Source: Scatosoma sp045576335 (GTDB lineage: Bacteria; Bacillota; Clostridia; Christensenellales; Borkfalkiaceae). Taken from it: a stretch of DNA of 64,000 bases. The stretch is from positions 1-64,000 of the forward strand of contig JAZNGH010000042.1 of the NCBI GenBank assembly GCA_045576335.1, given 5' to 3'. Positions 42,896 to 52,002 of the stretch are shown here, one piece after another; positions within the stretch are counted from its first letter, which is position 1; each line of letters begins with the position of its first letter. A model generated the notes under the pieces. It ran no database searches. It was not told the DNA's origin and was given only the letters and a program-made list of their open reading frames with translations. The position numbers were made by a program, and so were the translations under genes.

Positions 42896-44326
42896 TCAAT
42901 ACGCTCTGGCGTAAACGATAACGTGCTCCGATTTTTTACCGCATACCGCACAGGTTTCCTTGCTTTCGCCCTCTGCATATACACGCGCCGTCGCCGCCGT
43001 TTCTTCCTTGATTTTATCCTCGCATTCGCGGCAGCCGCACCAGCCCGCTTTTACGAACCTGCCCGCTTCCACGCCCGCAAGAATACCCGCGATATCGTCC
43101 GCGTAGGTGATACGCTCGTCGCGACGCTTTCTCGCCGCCTCCAACATATCCTTTTGTACCTTTTCAAGCAAGCCCTTGACGCTTTCCACCGCGTTTTCAA
43201 GCGGCATTTCCGTCTTTTCAAGGGTATCGCGGCGCGCGCAAAGCATCTTGCCCGCCTCGATATCGCGAGGACCGAGCTCGATACGCACGGGAACGCCCTT
43301 CATCTCCCATTCGTTGAATTTCCAACCGGGGCTGTTATCCGATTTATCCAGCGTTACTCTAATACCTACCCCCTCCAATTGTGCTTGGAGAGCCTCGCAA
43401 GCCTCGATTACGCCGCCCTTTCTTGCAGCAATCGGAACGATTACGCATTGAATGGGCGCAACAACGGGCGGGAGCACAAGTCCGCGTTCGTCGCCGTGGG
43501 TCATAATAATTGCGCCGATCAAGCGCGTTGAAACACCCCAAGAGGTCGTATACGCCATCTGCAAAACACCTTCGTTGCCAAGGTATTTGATATCGAACGC
43601 CGTTGCGAAATTCTGTCCCATATAGTGGGAAGTACCCGCTTGCAAGCTCTTACCGTCGCGCATCATAGCTTCCATGGTATACGTTGCGACCGCGCCCGCA
43701 AATTTTTCTTTTTCCGTCTTTCTGCCCGTCAAAACGGGGATTGCAAGACAGTTTTCGGCAAATTCCTTATAAACGGAAAGCATTGCTTGCGTTTCTTCCT
43801 CCGCTTCCTCGCTGCTTGCGTGGGCGGTATGTCCCTCCTGCCACAAGAACTCGCTGGTACGCAAGAACGGGCGGGTGGTCTTTTCCCAACGCATAACGTT
43901 ACACCATTGATTGACCTTTAAGGGCAAATCACGATAGGATTGCACCCACTTGGACATCATAGTACCGATAATCGTTTCGGACGTGGGACGGATTGCCAAA
44001 GGCTCGGCAAGCTTTTCCCCGCCCGCGTGCGTTACGACCGCCACTTCGGGCGCAAAGCCCTCTACGTGCTCCGCTTCCTTGGTGAAATAGCTCATAGGGA
44101 TTAAAAGCGGGAAGTACGCGTTTTCTACGCCGCGCTTTTTGAAGCGGGCGTTCATTTCGTTTTGAATATTCTCCCAAATCGCGTAACCGTACGGGCGAAT
44201 GACCATCGTGCCCTTTACGGGACCGTAATCAACGAGCTTGGTCTTTAACACCACGTCCGTATACCATTGCGGGAAATCCGCGTTGATATCCGCGATTTGT
44301 TCTACGAATTGAGTTTCTTTTGCCAT
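42896..44326 (-). CDS. proS: Proline--tRNA ligase (archaeal/eukaryotic-like short form)
   Basis: The 476-residue enzyme is of the short ProS type without the bacterial editing insertion: VIRPYGYAIWENIQ, RPTSETIIGTMMSKW, WEKTTRPFLRTSEFLWQEGHTAH, TSWGVSTRLIGAIIMTHGDERG, the anticodon domain (SDNSPGWKFNEWEMKGVPVR), and the type 3 C-terminal zinc-like extension (WCGCRECEDK, CAVCGKKSEH) ending in tyrosine (ARAY). Monocistronic: terminators lie on both sides. No T-box leader was seen for this gene. Confidence 0.96.
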   Translation of the reverse strand: MAKETQFVEQIADINADFPQWYTDVVLKTKLVDYGPVKGTMVIRPYGYAIWENIQNEMNARFKKRGVENAYFPLLIPMSYFTKEAEHVEGFAPEVAVVTHAGGEKLAEPLAIRPTSETIIGTMMSKWVQSYRDLPLKVNQWCNVMRWEKTTRPFLRTSEFLWQEGHTAHASSEEAEEETQAMLSVYKEFAENCLAIPVLTGRKTEKEKFAGAVATYTMEAMMRDGKSLQAGTSHYMGQNFATAFDIKYLGNEGVLQMAYTTSWGVSTRLIGAIIMTHGDERGLVLPPVVAPIQCVIVPIAARKGGVIEACEALQAQLEGVGIRVTLDKSDNSPGWKFNEWEMKGVPVRIELGPRDIEAGKMLCARRDTLEKTEMPLENAVESVKGLLEKVQKDMLEAARKRRDERITYADDIAGILAGVEAGRFVKAGWCGCRECEDKIKEETAATARVYAEGESKETCAVCGKKSEHVIVYARAY

Positions 44327-44375
44327 AATATTACACCTCCGTCCGCCTCTGCCGCGGACCTATTATCGCGAAAAC

Positions 44376-44402
44376 TCGCCCCTCGTTCTTCCCGAAGGGC
44401 GA
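44376..44402 (-). terminator. Probable terminator between the zinc-ribbon membrane protein and proS
   Basis: TCGCCC pairs with GGGCGA (15-base loop), then GTTTTCGCG on the minus strand. A second short hairpin at 44341-44359 (GTCCGC / GCGGAC) lies nearer the proS ribosome site. Confidence 0.55.
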
Positions 44403-44426
44403 CGTTTTCCTGTTTTTTTGCGTTTT

Positions 44427-45998
44427 TTAGTTCTTTTTTACGTACGCCTCGAATTTACGAAGCTCGAATACCTTATCGCATACGGGACAGCGGTGATAAG
44501 GAGATACCTCCTTCACGCTTAAATGCTTGCCACAGTTGGGACATCTTACGACGTGCGATTTGCTGGGGTCAAGCTCCAAGGGAATTTCCACGGGCTCTTC
44601 GCTGAACGTTTCCTTTTCCTCTTCTTCCACTACGGGAGAAGGCGTGGGCTGTATGTATGCGGGAGCCGGCATAGGAGAAGGACGAACGGGCACCGCTTCC
44701 GCCGTCGAAGAAACGGGCGGATACTGTGCGGGCGCTTGCGCCGTCGCGGGGTACGGGTAGTAATAGATAGGTACGTAAATTGGCTGACCGTTTTGACCGT
44801 TCATAACGGGCACTTGACCCATAGCAGGCGTTTGCGGTGCTTTTTCGGGGTCGTAGAAATCCTCTTCCTCTTCGTCCTTGGACGGTTTGGTCTTGGATTT
44901 GCAAATGCAATCGAACAAGAATACCACGAACGCGATTACCGCAGGGATAAGGAGATTGAAGTTGAACACGCCAGCCGCCATTCCCGTATCGAAGGGAAGG
45001 AAAGGTAACGCCGTCCATACGCCGATAAACAAGAACGCCAAGAAGGAAGCCACTGCGTACGTTTTCATACCCTTACCGAATTTACCGTCACGGTTGAACT
45101 CCGTAGCCGCTACCGCGTGACCGAGCATAATAAAGATGAAAATCCAAGCGAAAAGCTCTAATATCATAGGAATAAGCTGGGTGATATTCGTACCGAACCA
45201 AGCGAAATCTTGCGCAAGCAACGCGGTGAAGCATTGTTGTAATTTCACAAGCAGAACGCTTTGCGGAACGAGGAAATACACGATTGCCGCTACCGCTACG
45301 AGCTGAATGAGGTTGCGTACGAAATAGATAAACAAGCCGTATTGGCGTTCCTCTTCTTCAATCTTCTTACCCGTCGTAAACAGCGTGACCGTACCCTCTG
45401 CAAGACCGCATACGAAGTGCCACAAAAGCCCTACGCCCAAGGTTATGTATCCGAACAAGGTGATTTGTTGCTCCACGACGCCCTCCGCGTTGGCGGAAAG
45501 GGAAAGTAGCATAATTTGCAGGTTGCAAATAATCAAGGCTTTGAGCGAGCTGGAATACCGTTTACTGATATCGTCCATCGCGTACATATTGCGGTTGAAC
45601 CCGTTTGCATAGCTTGCACGGCGTTTGAACAGCCAGTTGAGCTTTCCGAGCGCGCGCAAGATATTGATGAGCAACGCCAACAACATTGCCGCGTAAATCA
45701 AAATAACGAGCAATCTTATAAGCAGCTCCGCGTCCTGTAAAAAGCCGAGCGCGCCGTTCGGACTGGTAAAAATAGCCGAGATTTCCGCAAAAGCTTTGAG
45801 CACGGGCAAATCAAGCCCCGTCGCACCCATAATCGCCTCCGTGGAAACGCTCGTGCCGCTGACCATCGTCAGCATTACGCCTGCGGCGGCGAGCAAAATC
45901 AAGCCCAGCAAATACATCATACCGACGAATTTTGCTTTGCCTTGAACCGCTCTGACGCGTTTCTTCAATAATTTCGCCTTGGATTCAATCCGTTTCAT
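44427..45998 (-). CDS. Uncharacterised multi-pass membrane protein with C-terminal zinc ribbon
   Basis: The 523-residue protein has a short basic N terminus, about seven hydrophobic segments up to residue ~390, then a charged and Pro/Tyr/Ala-rich disordered linker (with YVPIYYYPYPATAQAPAQYP and similar), then a zinc ribbon near 475-505 (CPNCGK and CPVCDK, 16 residues apart). It is a paralog of the next gene upstream: both have GFNRNMYAMDD, W/FHFVCG and SLFTT or TLFTT. Family not recognised. It lies 42 nt after the paralog; AAGGAG precedes the start. Confidence 0.72.
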   Translation of the reverse strand: MKRIESKAKLLKKRVRAVQGKAKFVGMMYLLGLILLAAAGVMLTMVSGTSVSTEAIMGATGLDLPVLKAFAEISAIFTSPNGALGFLQDAELLIRLLVILIYAAMLLALLINILRALGKLNWLFKRRASYANGFNRNMYAMDDISKRYSSSLKALIICNLQIMLLSLSANAEGVVEQQITLFGYITLGVGLLWHFVCGLAEGTVTLFTTGKKIEEEERQYGLFIYFVRNLIQLVAVAAIVYFLVPQSVLLVKLQQCFTALLAQDFAWFGTNITQLIPMILELFAWIFIFIMLGHAVAATEFNRDGKFGKGMKTYAVASFLAFLFIGVWTALPFLPFDTGMAAGVFNFNLLIPAVIAFVVFLFDCICKSKTKPSKDEEEEDFYDPEKAPQTPAMGQVPVMNGQNGQPIYVPIYYYPYPATAQAPAQYPPVSSTAEAVPVRPSPMPAPAYIQPTPSPVVEEEEKETFSEEPVEIPLELDPSKSHVVRCPNCGKHLSVKEVSPYHRCPVCDKVFELRKFEAYVKKN

Positions 45999-46040
45999 AT
46001 TCCTATTCTCCTTACGGGTATTCCCGTTTAATTTTTAATT

Positions 46041-47132
46041 TTAATCGTTATCCATTAAATAGTCGTCCACGTCAATCTCGTCGGGATCCGTTTGTTTTAC
46101 TCTGGGATATTTACGGAGCACGAGCTCAATCACGAACGTCGCCAGCGCAACGCCCGCCACGATCAACAAAACCGAATTAGGCTCGCTCGCCGTCAACAGC
46201 TTTGCGGCAACGTACGCGCCGCCCGCAAACAACGCAAGCAACAACGACCAAAAGATATTCGCCTTTCTGCCCGCCGCTTTCGCGCCGTCGGGGTCGAACT
46301 CGACGTTTCCAAGCACGTATCCGAGCATTGCCAAAATCCACACCGCAACGAAGACATGGATTGCGGGCACGATAAGCTGCATAGGCTCTGCCAGCAACGC
46401 GCCAAAGCCGTTTTCTTGAAGGTTCTGCACCGTTTGTGCAATCACCAAGTCTTGTGCAAAGAAATACGCGCAAGCCGCCACCGCCGCGATCTGTATCAAA
46501 TTGCGAATGAAAGGCACGAAATTGCCCACCTCGCGCTTGTCTTCGATAATACCGCCCTCCGTCGTAAACAGGCTGACGTTTCCCGCTGTCATACCGCACA
46601 CGAAATGGAAGAACACGCCCACGCCCAACAGCACGTACGCCAAAAGATTCAGCGTTGCACCGCCCGCAAGGAGCGTAATCAAAAAATGTACGCCGATTAC
46701 GCTGGAAAGCGAGCAGGAAAATATATTACCCAAATCATCCATCGCGTACATATTACGGTTGAAGCCGTACAGCTTACTTGCAAGACTTTTGAAGAGCCAG
46801 CCAAGCTTCCCGATTGCACGAAGCACGTTGATAAGCAATATCACGAGCATTACGCCATACAGCAAGACAATGGAAAGCGCGTAAATATTCGAAAGGATTG
46901 CGCCCAAAATGTCCTCGGCGGTTGCAATCGCAACGACGGGCTTCCAAAATTCCAACACGCCGAGCGTTGCGCCCTCTACCGTGATCAAGGGCAGACACGC
47001 CAACGCCGTCACGGCAAGCAGGGCGATAAAATAGAAGAAACCTATCGTTTTCGCGTTGCCTTGCGCCTTGGCGATACGCTGTTTTATATACAAGCGTCTT
47101 TTTTCGGCAGTCACGTTTTCATTGTTAGCCAT
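46041..47132 (-). CDS. Uncharacterised multi-pass membrane protein, paralog of its neighbour
   Basis: From the ATG at 47132 (GGAGG seven bases upstream) it has 363 residues. The membrane core aligns with the 523-residue neighbour: RAIGKLGWLFKSLASKLYGF, GFNRNMYAMDD, GVGVFFHFVCGMTAGNVS, and RNLIQIAAVAACAYF all have counterparts. It lacks the linker and zinc ribbon. First gene of the two-gene unit, with a perfect consensus promoter at 47243-47271. No known domain recognised. Confidence 0.72.
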   Translation of the reverse strand: MANNENVTAEKRRLYIKQRIAKAQGNAKTIGFFYFIALLAVTALACLPLITVEGATLGVLEFWKPVVAIATAEDILGAILSNIYALSIVLLYGVMLVILLINVLRAIGKLGWLFKSLASKLYGFNRNMYAMDDLGNIFSCSLSSVIGVHFLITLLAGGATLNLLAYVLLGVGVFFHFVCGMTAGNVSLFTTEGGIIEDKREVGNFVPFIRNLIQIAAVAACAYFFAQDLVIAQTVQNLQENGFGALLAEPMQLIVPAIHVFVAVWILAMLGYVLGNVEFDPDGAKAAGRKANIFWSLLLALFAGGAYVAAKLLTASEPNSVLLIVAGVALATFVIELVLRKYPRVKQTDPDEIDVDDYLMDND

Positions 47133-47242
47133 ACTCAACCTCCATATCCGTATCGGAATCCCCCTCAATAACACGAAATACGCCGCTTGCGCGCCGCTCG
47201 TTTTTCGTATACGGTAAAAAATCCGATTTTCTCTCTTATTCC

Positions 47243-47271
47243 ATTATAGCGTGTTTTTTCGTTAATGTCAA
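47243..47271 (-). promoter_or_regulatory. Consensus promoter of the paralogous membrane protein operon
   Basis: Perfect TTGACA and TATAAT with a 17-base spacer on the minus strand, about 110 nt before the ATG, which leaves a leader rich in GC palindromes such as GCGGCGCGC. Confidence 0.9.
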
Positions 47272-47336
47272 TATCCTTACGGGAAAAAGTTTACAAAATA
47301 CGGAAATTTTTTTCGTGCATTTCCGCGTTTTTTCGC

Positions 47337-47867
47337 TTATTTCCCGAATACGTCTTTATACGCCGCGATACATTTGTTGATAATGTCCATTGCTTCGTCG
47401 CGGTGGCAAATCTCCTTCACCGTCGTTTGCTTGTGCTCCAACGATTTGTAAACCTCGAAAAAGTGCATCATTTCTTCAAAGATATGCTTGGGCAACTCCT
47501 TGATATCGTAATATTCTTTATAAGTAGGGTCTTGAACGGGTACGGCGATTATCTTTTCGTCCAAAGAACCGCCGTCAATCATTTTGATTACGCCGATAGG
47601 ATAACAGGTGACCAAGGTCGCGGGATAAATCGTTTCCCCGCAAAGCACCAAAACGTCAAGCGGGTCGCCGTCGTCGGCAAAGGTGCGCGGGATAAAGCCG
47701 TAGTTGGCGGGATACACCGTAGAGGTGTACAGTACCCTATCCAAACGAAGCAAGCCCGTGTCCTTGTCCAGCTCGTACTTGGCTTTACAGCCCTTGGGAA
47801 TTTCGATAAAAGCCTCAAACTGCTTTGCCGTAATACGGCTTGCGGCAATATCGTGCCAAATGTTCAT
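47337..47867 (-). CDS. ppa: Inorganic pyrophosphatase (family I)
   Basis: The 176-residue soluble enzyme hydrolyses pyrophosphate. It has YELDKDTGLLRLDRVLYTS, the signature DDGDPLDVLVL, and DPTYKEYYDI with catalytic acidic residues. Length is typical. Its TTGCTT/TAAAAT promoter lies at 47909-47937. Monocistronic. Confidence 0.96.
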   Translation of the reverse strand: MNIWHDIAASRITAKQFEAFIEIPKGCKAKYELDKDTGLLRLDRVLYTSTVYPANYGFIPRTFADDGDPLDVLVLCGETIYPATLVTCYPIGVIKMIDGGSLDEKIIAVPVQDPTYKEYYDIKELPKHIFEEMMHFFEVYKSLEHKQTTVKEICHRDEAMDIINKCIAAYKDVFGK

Positions 47868-47908
47868 AGATAAATATCTCCTCTTAAAAATTATTTCCTC
47901 TACTTGTT

Positions 47909-47937
47909 ATTTTAGCATATTTATCCGTTTTAAGCAA
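47909..47937 (-). promoter_or_regulatory. Promoter of ppa
   Basis: TTGCTT and TAAAAT with a 17-base spacer on the minus strand, about 40 nt before the ATG; AAGAGGAG precedes the start. Confidence 0.75.
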
Positions 47938-47984
47938 GAACAAACAGCCCGTTTTTTTTATTTTTTTGCCCGACCGCGAGTAAA

Positions 47985-48014
47985 AAACGGCTCGACCGCA
48001 AGGGTGAGCCGTTT
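47985..48014 (-). terminator. Intrinsic terminator of the ROK kinase gene
   Basis: AAACGGCTC / GAGCCGTTT stem with a 12-base loop and a run of T after it on the minus strand, 14 nt past the stop. Confidence 0.85.
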
Positions 48015-48028
48015 ATACAGTATGTTGA

Positions 48029-49000
48029 TTATTCGTGGAAATATTCTTCTGCAACGAGGCAATACGCACCGTATACGCCCGCTTTGTTGCCAAGCTTTGC
48101 GCCCACGATTTTCAAGGGCACGATATCCATTGCGATATACGTTCTCGCGTCCACCGCTTTGCGGAGCGGCTCGAACAACGCGTCACCCTCCCCCGCAACG
48201 CCGCCGCCAAGAACGATGGCTTCGGGTCGTAAAATATTCACGAAATCGGCGATACCCTCGGAAAGATAGGACACGAATTGATTGATTACCTTTTGCGCCG
48301 TTGCGTCCCCCTTTTTCGCCGCCAAAAACGCCGTCCTACCGTCCACGTTCTCTATTTTACCCTCGACAATATTCCACATTTCGCTTTGCAAATCCTCCAC
48401 CATTGCGTGTCTGGTCTGCTGCACGAGAGCCGTCGCGGAGGCGTATTTTTCATAACAGCCACGCCGCCCGCAAGCGCAGGGCAAACCGCCCTCGCGAATG
48501 GTGATATGCCCAAGCTCCGCGCCCGCGCTTTTGTAACCCTCTATGAGCTTTCCGTCAAAGACCATACCACCGCCTACGCCCGTGCCGATCGTAAGCAGAA
48601 TACTGCTTTGATACTGTGCGGTAGCCCCGAATTTCGCCTCGCCGAGCGCGGCGGTGTTTGCGTCGTTGGCGATACGCACGGGCTTACCCGTCAATGCGGA
48701 AAGCCGCTGTGCAAAGGGTACGTCCGTCCAGCGGAAATTCGTCCAGCGCAACACGATTCCGCGGTTGCTGTCCACCACGCCCGGAACGCCCGCGCCTATT
48801 CCTACGATTTCCGAAAAATCCACGCCGCCCTTCTCCGCGAGCGTTTTTGTAAGCTCCGCTATATTTTCAACCGTTTTTTCAAAGCCGTCGCAAGCGTTCG
48901 TCTTGACCTTTTCCTCACACAGAATTTCTCCCTTTTCCGAAAACAGCGCGCCTTTCGCACTCATACCGCCCACGTCGATACCGATAATATATTTTGCCAT
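48029..49000 (-). CDS. ROK family sugar kinase (glucokinase-like)
   Basis: The 323-residue protein has the ASKHA phosphate motif IIGIDVGGMSAKGALF, GVPGVVD, RIANDANTAALGEAKFG, the metal site in GLPCACGRRGCYEKYAS (three cysteines as in ROK proteins), and a GGGVAGEGD adenosine motif. Most likely glucokinase or N-acetylglucosamine kinase; the neighbour nagB makes an amino sugar role possible. There is no HTH domain, so it is not a ROK repressor. It has its own promoter at 49032-49059. Confidence 0.92.
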   Translation of the reverse strand: MAKYIIGIDVGGMSAKGALFSEKGEILCEEKVKTNACDGFEKTVENIAELTKTLAEKGGVDFSEIVGIGAGVPGVVDSNRGIVLRWTNFRWTDVPFAQRLSALTGKPVRIANDANTAALGEAKFGATAQYQSSILLTIGTGVGGGMVFDGKLIEGYKSAGAELGHITIREGGLPCACGRRGCYEKYASATALVQQTRHAMVEDLQSEMWNIVEGKIENVDGRTAFLAAKKGDATAQKVINQFVSYLSEGIADFVNILRPEAIVLGGGVAGEGDALFEPLRKAVDARTYIAMDIVPLKIVGAKLGNKAGVYGAYCLVAEEYFHE

Positions 49001-49031
49001 AGTTACCGCCTTGCATTTTGTTTATAGCACT

Positions 49032-49059
49032 ATTATAACTCGTTTTTAACGCAAGTCAA
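49032..49059 (-). promoter_or_regulatory. Promoter of the ROK kinase gene
   Basis: TTGACT and a perfect TATAAT with a 16-base spacer on the minus strand, about 31 nt before the ATG; AAGGCGG precedes the start. Confidence 0.82.
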
Positions 49060-49112
49060 CGAAATTATTGCGTAATTTTTTCAAAAGTTTTCGTTTTTTG
49101 CGTCAAAAAGCT

Positions 49113-49141
49113 TTGACAACGCAAAAAAAATGTGATATAGT
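49113..49141 (+). promoter_or_regulatory. Promoter of tRNA-Ser
   Basis: Perfect TTGACA and TATAGT with a 17-base spacer containing an A8 run, 24 bases before the mature tRNA. Confidence 0.88.
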
Positions 49142-49165
49142 TATATAGCTTTGCGAATGAGCCAT

Positions 49166-49257
49166 GCAGAAGTACCCAAGAGGCTCAAGGGGCTCCCCTG
49201 CTAAGGGAGTAGTATGGGAAAACCGTAGCACGAGTTCGAATCTCGTCTTCTGCGCCA
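49166..49257 (+). tRNA. tRNA-Ser (anticodon GCT)
   Basis: A class II tRNA: acceptor stem GCAGAAG pairs with CTTCTGC, the anticodon loop CTGCTAA in a CTCCC/GGGAG stem gives GCT for AGC/AGU codons, there is a long variable arm, and a T arm with GTTCGAATC. A discriminator G and an encoded CCA end the molecule at 49257. A terminator follows at once. Confidence 0.96.
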
Positions 49258-49261
49258 AAAA

Positions 49262-49290
49262 AGAGATGCTATTAAGCATCTCTTTTTTTG
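49262..49290 (+). terminator. Intrinsic terminator of the tRNA-Ser gene
   Basis: AGAGATGC / GCATCTCT stem with a 6-base loop and seven T, starting 5 nt after the tRNA. The following 155 bp to 49446 hold no gene that I can support. Confidence 0.9.
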
Positions 49291-49446
49291 GTGTTAGGGA
49301 CGAATGAGAAATCGTGAATTCCCACGAGTTCGCGCGACGAGCGAAACACGAGCGTCGTTTTTTCGTCCACAAGGCAAAATTGTCAATGGCATTTTTTCTG
49401 CTTTTATTACCATTTTTTCCGCTTACATAAAAAAACGGCAAAAAAA

Positions 49447-49474
49447 CGGCGAGCTGCCAAAAAGCAGCTCGCCG
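49447..49474 (-). terminator. Intrinsic terminator of the purine permease gene
   Basis: CGGCGAGCTGC / GCAGCTCGCCG, a perfect 11-bp stem with a 6-base loop, followed on the minus strand by TTTTTTTGCCG. Confidence 0.9.
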
Positions 49475-49495
49475 CGTGTTAGTAAGTTTTTACGA

Positions 49496-50947
49496 TTAGT
49501 GCGTCAGCAAGAACATTGCAAGGAAGATAACCGTCAAAACGTAAGTAGCAACGCTAACCTCTTTCGCTTTGCCCGTGCAAACCTTGATAATCACGTGTGC
49601 AAGCAAGCCGAAGCCGATACCAAACGAAATATTGTAGGTAAAAGGCATCATAGCAATCGTAAGGAACGAAGGAAGCGCAATCGCGGGATCGGACCATTCG
49701 ATATCGCGAACGTTGTTCATCATCAAAACGCCAACGTAGATGAGCGCCGTAGCCGTAGCACAGGAAGGAATGAGCTGTGCAATGGGCGAAAGGAACATAG
49801 CCACCGCAAACAAGATTGCGACTACGTAAGAGGTAAGAGCCGTCTTACCGCCCGCCGCCGTACCAGCGGAGGATTCAACGAAGGTCGTAACCGTGGACGT
49901 ACCGAGGATAGCACCCGTCGTGGTAGCGATAGCGTCTGCAAGCATAGCCTTGTTAAGGTTGGGAACGTCGCCCTTTTCGTCGAGGAGGTTACCGCTTCTG
50001 CAAGCACCGTACAGCGTGCCGAGCGTATCGAACATATCCACAAGGCAGAACGCCAAGGAGGACGTGATAAACATCAAGATAAAGTTCGCAACGCCGTTCT
50101 TTTCAATATAAGGAGCGAAGTTGAAGCCGTCCGTAAAGACCTTACCAAACGCTTGTTCACCGAAATCCTTGAACGCGTCGAAGGGATTGGAGAACGAAAT
50201 GGAAGCGAATACCGCTTTGCTGGATTCGTCGCCAAACGCCGCGCCAAGACCGAGGAGTGCGTAGTAGAGAACAGCAGAGCCGAGGATACCCCAAAGGATT
50301 GCACCGCTCACCTTTTTCTTGGACATAGCCGCAATCGCGATAACGCCGAGAACGACTACGAACAAAGGCACAAGGGAAGCCCAAGCGTGACCGCCGAGCA
50401 AGTTCATACTACCCATAGTAACACCCGTAGAGGTGCTGGGAACGACGAGCTTCGCATTTTGCGCGCCGAGGAAGGCAATAAACAGACCGATACCCGCGGG
50501 GATTGCTTTTTTAACGTCCTCGGGGATTGCCTTAAAGATTTTCTCGCGAAGACCAGTAACGGTAAGTGCGATAAATACCAAACCGTCGATCAAGATGAAC
50601 ACAAGCGCGTTCGCATACGTGAAGCCGAAGCCTACGCACATAGTATACACGAAGAACGCGTTAAGACCCATACCAGGAGCTTGCGCCAAGGGCAAACCGG
50701 ACAAAAGGCCGATAAGCACCGTACCGATAATCGCGGACAGCGCGGTTACGATATACATAGCACCGTAGGAAACGCCAAGAACGTTTACGCCGCTACTAAA
50801 CGGGTCGGCAAACATTCCCGCGTTGACCATGAGAATGTACACCATTGCCATGAACGTCGTAAGACCAGCCATAATCTCCGTCTTGACGTTCGTTCCCTTG
50901 TTCGTCAGATCGAATTTTCTGTCGAGAAAGGCATTGAATTTAGACAT
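49496..50947 (-). CDS. NCS2 family purine permease (AzgA-like)
   Basis: The ATG at 50947, with AAGGAG upstream, gives 483 residues and about 12-14 membrane segments. The AzgA-type features are the early GLTTFMAMVYILMVNAGMF, SGLPLAQAPGMGLNAFFVY, and the GTSTVTTFVESSAGTAAGGKTAL substrate region. It probably imports hypoxanthine, guanine or adenine. No purine riboswitch aptamer was seen in the leader. Monocistronic, with promoter and terminator. Confidence 0.92.
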   Translation of the reverse strand: MSKFNAFLDRKFDLTNKGTNVKTEIMAGLTTFMAMVYILMVNAGMFADPFSSGVNVLGVSYGAMYIVTALSAIIGTVLIGLLSGLPLAQAPGMGLNAFFVYTMCVGFGFTYANALVFILIDGLVFIALTVTGLREKIFKAIPEDVKKAIPAGIGLFIAFLGAQNAKLVVPSTSTGVTMGSMNLLGGHAWASLVPLFVVVLGVIAIAAMSKKKVSGAILWGILGSAVLYYALLGLGAAFGDESSKAVFASISFSNPFDAFKDFGEQAFGKVFTDGFNFAPYIEKNGVANFILMFITSSLAFCLVDMFDTLGTLYGACRSGNLLDEKGDVPNLNKAMLADAIATTTGAILGTSTVTTFVESSAGTAAGGKTALTSYVVAILFAVAMFLSPIAQLIPSCATATALIYVGVLMMNNVRDIEWSDPAIALPSFLTIAMMPFTYNISFGIGFGLLAHVIIKVCTGKAKEVSVATYVLTVIFLAMFLLTH

Positions 50948-51020
50948 AACAACTCTCCTTATAAAAATATTTAGTAAGTATTTTCGCTTGATTTTTTCAA
51001 AATTTACCAAGCTTATCATC

Positions 51021-51049
51021 AGTTTATCACATTCGACAATTTTTGTCAA
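51021..51049 (-). promoter_or_regulatory. Promoter of the purine permease gene
   Basis: Perfect TTGACA and TAAACT with a 17-base spacer on the minus strand, about 75 nt before the ATG. Confidence 0.82.
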
Positions 51050-51106
51050 ATTCTTACACGCATTTTTTTCAAAATTATCAAAATGAATTATTTTTTACCC
51101 AAACGC

Positions 51107-51135
51107 TTGCTTTTATCACGAAAAAGTTTTATAAT
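51107..51135 (+). promoter_or_regulatory. Promoter of nagB
   Basis: TTGCTT and a perfect TATAAT with a 17-base spacer, about 30 nt before the nagB ATG. Confidence 0.82.
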
Positions 51136-51165
51136 GAATACGATAAATCATTGCGAGGTGTTATT

Positions 51166-51888
51166 ATGAAAGTTATCATTACCGAAAATTACGAAGAAAT
51201 GAGCAAAAAGGCGGCGGAAATCATTATCGACGTCGTAAAAAACAACCCCGAGGCAATCCTTGGGCTTGCAACGGGTTCCAGCCCTATCGGCACGTACCAG
51301 AATATGATTAAGGACCACCGAGAAAACGGCACTTCCTATAAAAAGGTCAAGACCGTAAACCTTGACGAATACGTAGGACTGACCGCCGAGCACGATCAAA
51401 GCTATGCGTACTTTATGCGTACCAACCTCTTTGACCATATCGATATCGACCAAAGCAACACCAACCTGCCCTGTGGCAGCGCGAAGGATTTGCAAAAGGA
51501 ATGCGACCGTTACAACGCACTCCTTGACCAAATGAAAGCGGACGTACAGGTTTTGGGTCTTGGCTCTAACGGGCATATCGGCTTCAACGAGCCGAACACT
51601 CCCTTTGATTCCGTCACCCATCTCGTAGACTTGACGGAAAACACGATCAAAGACAATTCCCGTTTATTCGCTTCTATCGACGAAGTGCCCCGTCAGGCTC
51701 TGTCTATGGGCATCAAAAACATTATGCAAGCCAAATCTATCGTAATGGTCGTGTCGGGCAAGAACAAAGCGGCTGCCGTAAAAGGCATGGTAAAGGGCGA
51801 GGTCACCCCCGCGCTTCCCGCTTCCGTATTACAGCTTCACCCGTTCGTGACAATCGTTTGCGACAAGGACGCGGCAAGCCTTCTCTAA
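51166..51888 (+). CDS. nagB: Glucosamine-6-phosphate deaminase
   Basis: Converts glucosamine 6-phosphate to fructose 6-phosphate and ammonia. The ATG at 51166 (240 residues) has GCGAGGTG upstream; the frame stays open further up but through the promoter. Motifs are LGLATGSSPIGTYQNM, NLDEYVGL, LGLGSNGHIGFNEP, and a serine-bearing ALSMGIKNIMQAK. Small-form NagB without the C-terminal allosteric extension of the E. coli enzyme. No nagA or transporter is adjacent. Monocistronic. Confidence 0.95.
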   Translation: MKVIITENYEEMSKKAAEIIIDVVKNNPEAILGLATGSSPIGTYQNMIKDHRENGTSYKKVKTVNLDEYVGLTAEHDQSYAYFMRTNLFDHIDIDQSNTNLPCGSAKDLQKECDRYNALLDQMKADVQVLGLGSNGHIGFNEPNTPFDSVTHLVDLTENTIKDNSRLFASIDEVPRQALSMGIKNIMQAKSIVMVVSGKNKAAAVKGMVKGEVTPALPASVLQLHPFVTIVCDKDAASLL

Positions 51889-51910
51889 TCCTTTCAATTT
51901 TATAAAAATT

Positions 51911-51937
51911 GCGGCGAGTTTTCCTCGCCGCTTTTTT
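51911..51937 (+). terminator. Intrinsic terminator of nagB
   Basis: GCGGCGAG / CTCGCCGC stem with a 5-base loop and TTTTTT. Confidence 0.9.
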
Positions 51938-52002
51938 CACGAAACTTTCACTAAAAAAATAAATGAAAGTATAAAATACAATTCGTTTCATTGATAAAAT
52001 AC

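Noticed and set aside
49305..49365. Possible tRNA remnant after the tRNA-Ser gene (CACGAGTTCG repeated)
   Set aside because: Only about ten bases match the T arm, no cloverleaf can be drawn, and the match could be chance.
49304..50974. A 556-codon plus-strand frame antisense to the purine permease
   Set aside because: Highly charged, no motif, exactly opposite a conserved transporter gene; an artefact of codon bias.
50948..51043. Purine riboswitch in the leader of the purine permease
   Set aside because: No three-way junction with the conserved purine-aptamer loops was seen in this leader of about 75 nt.
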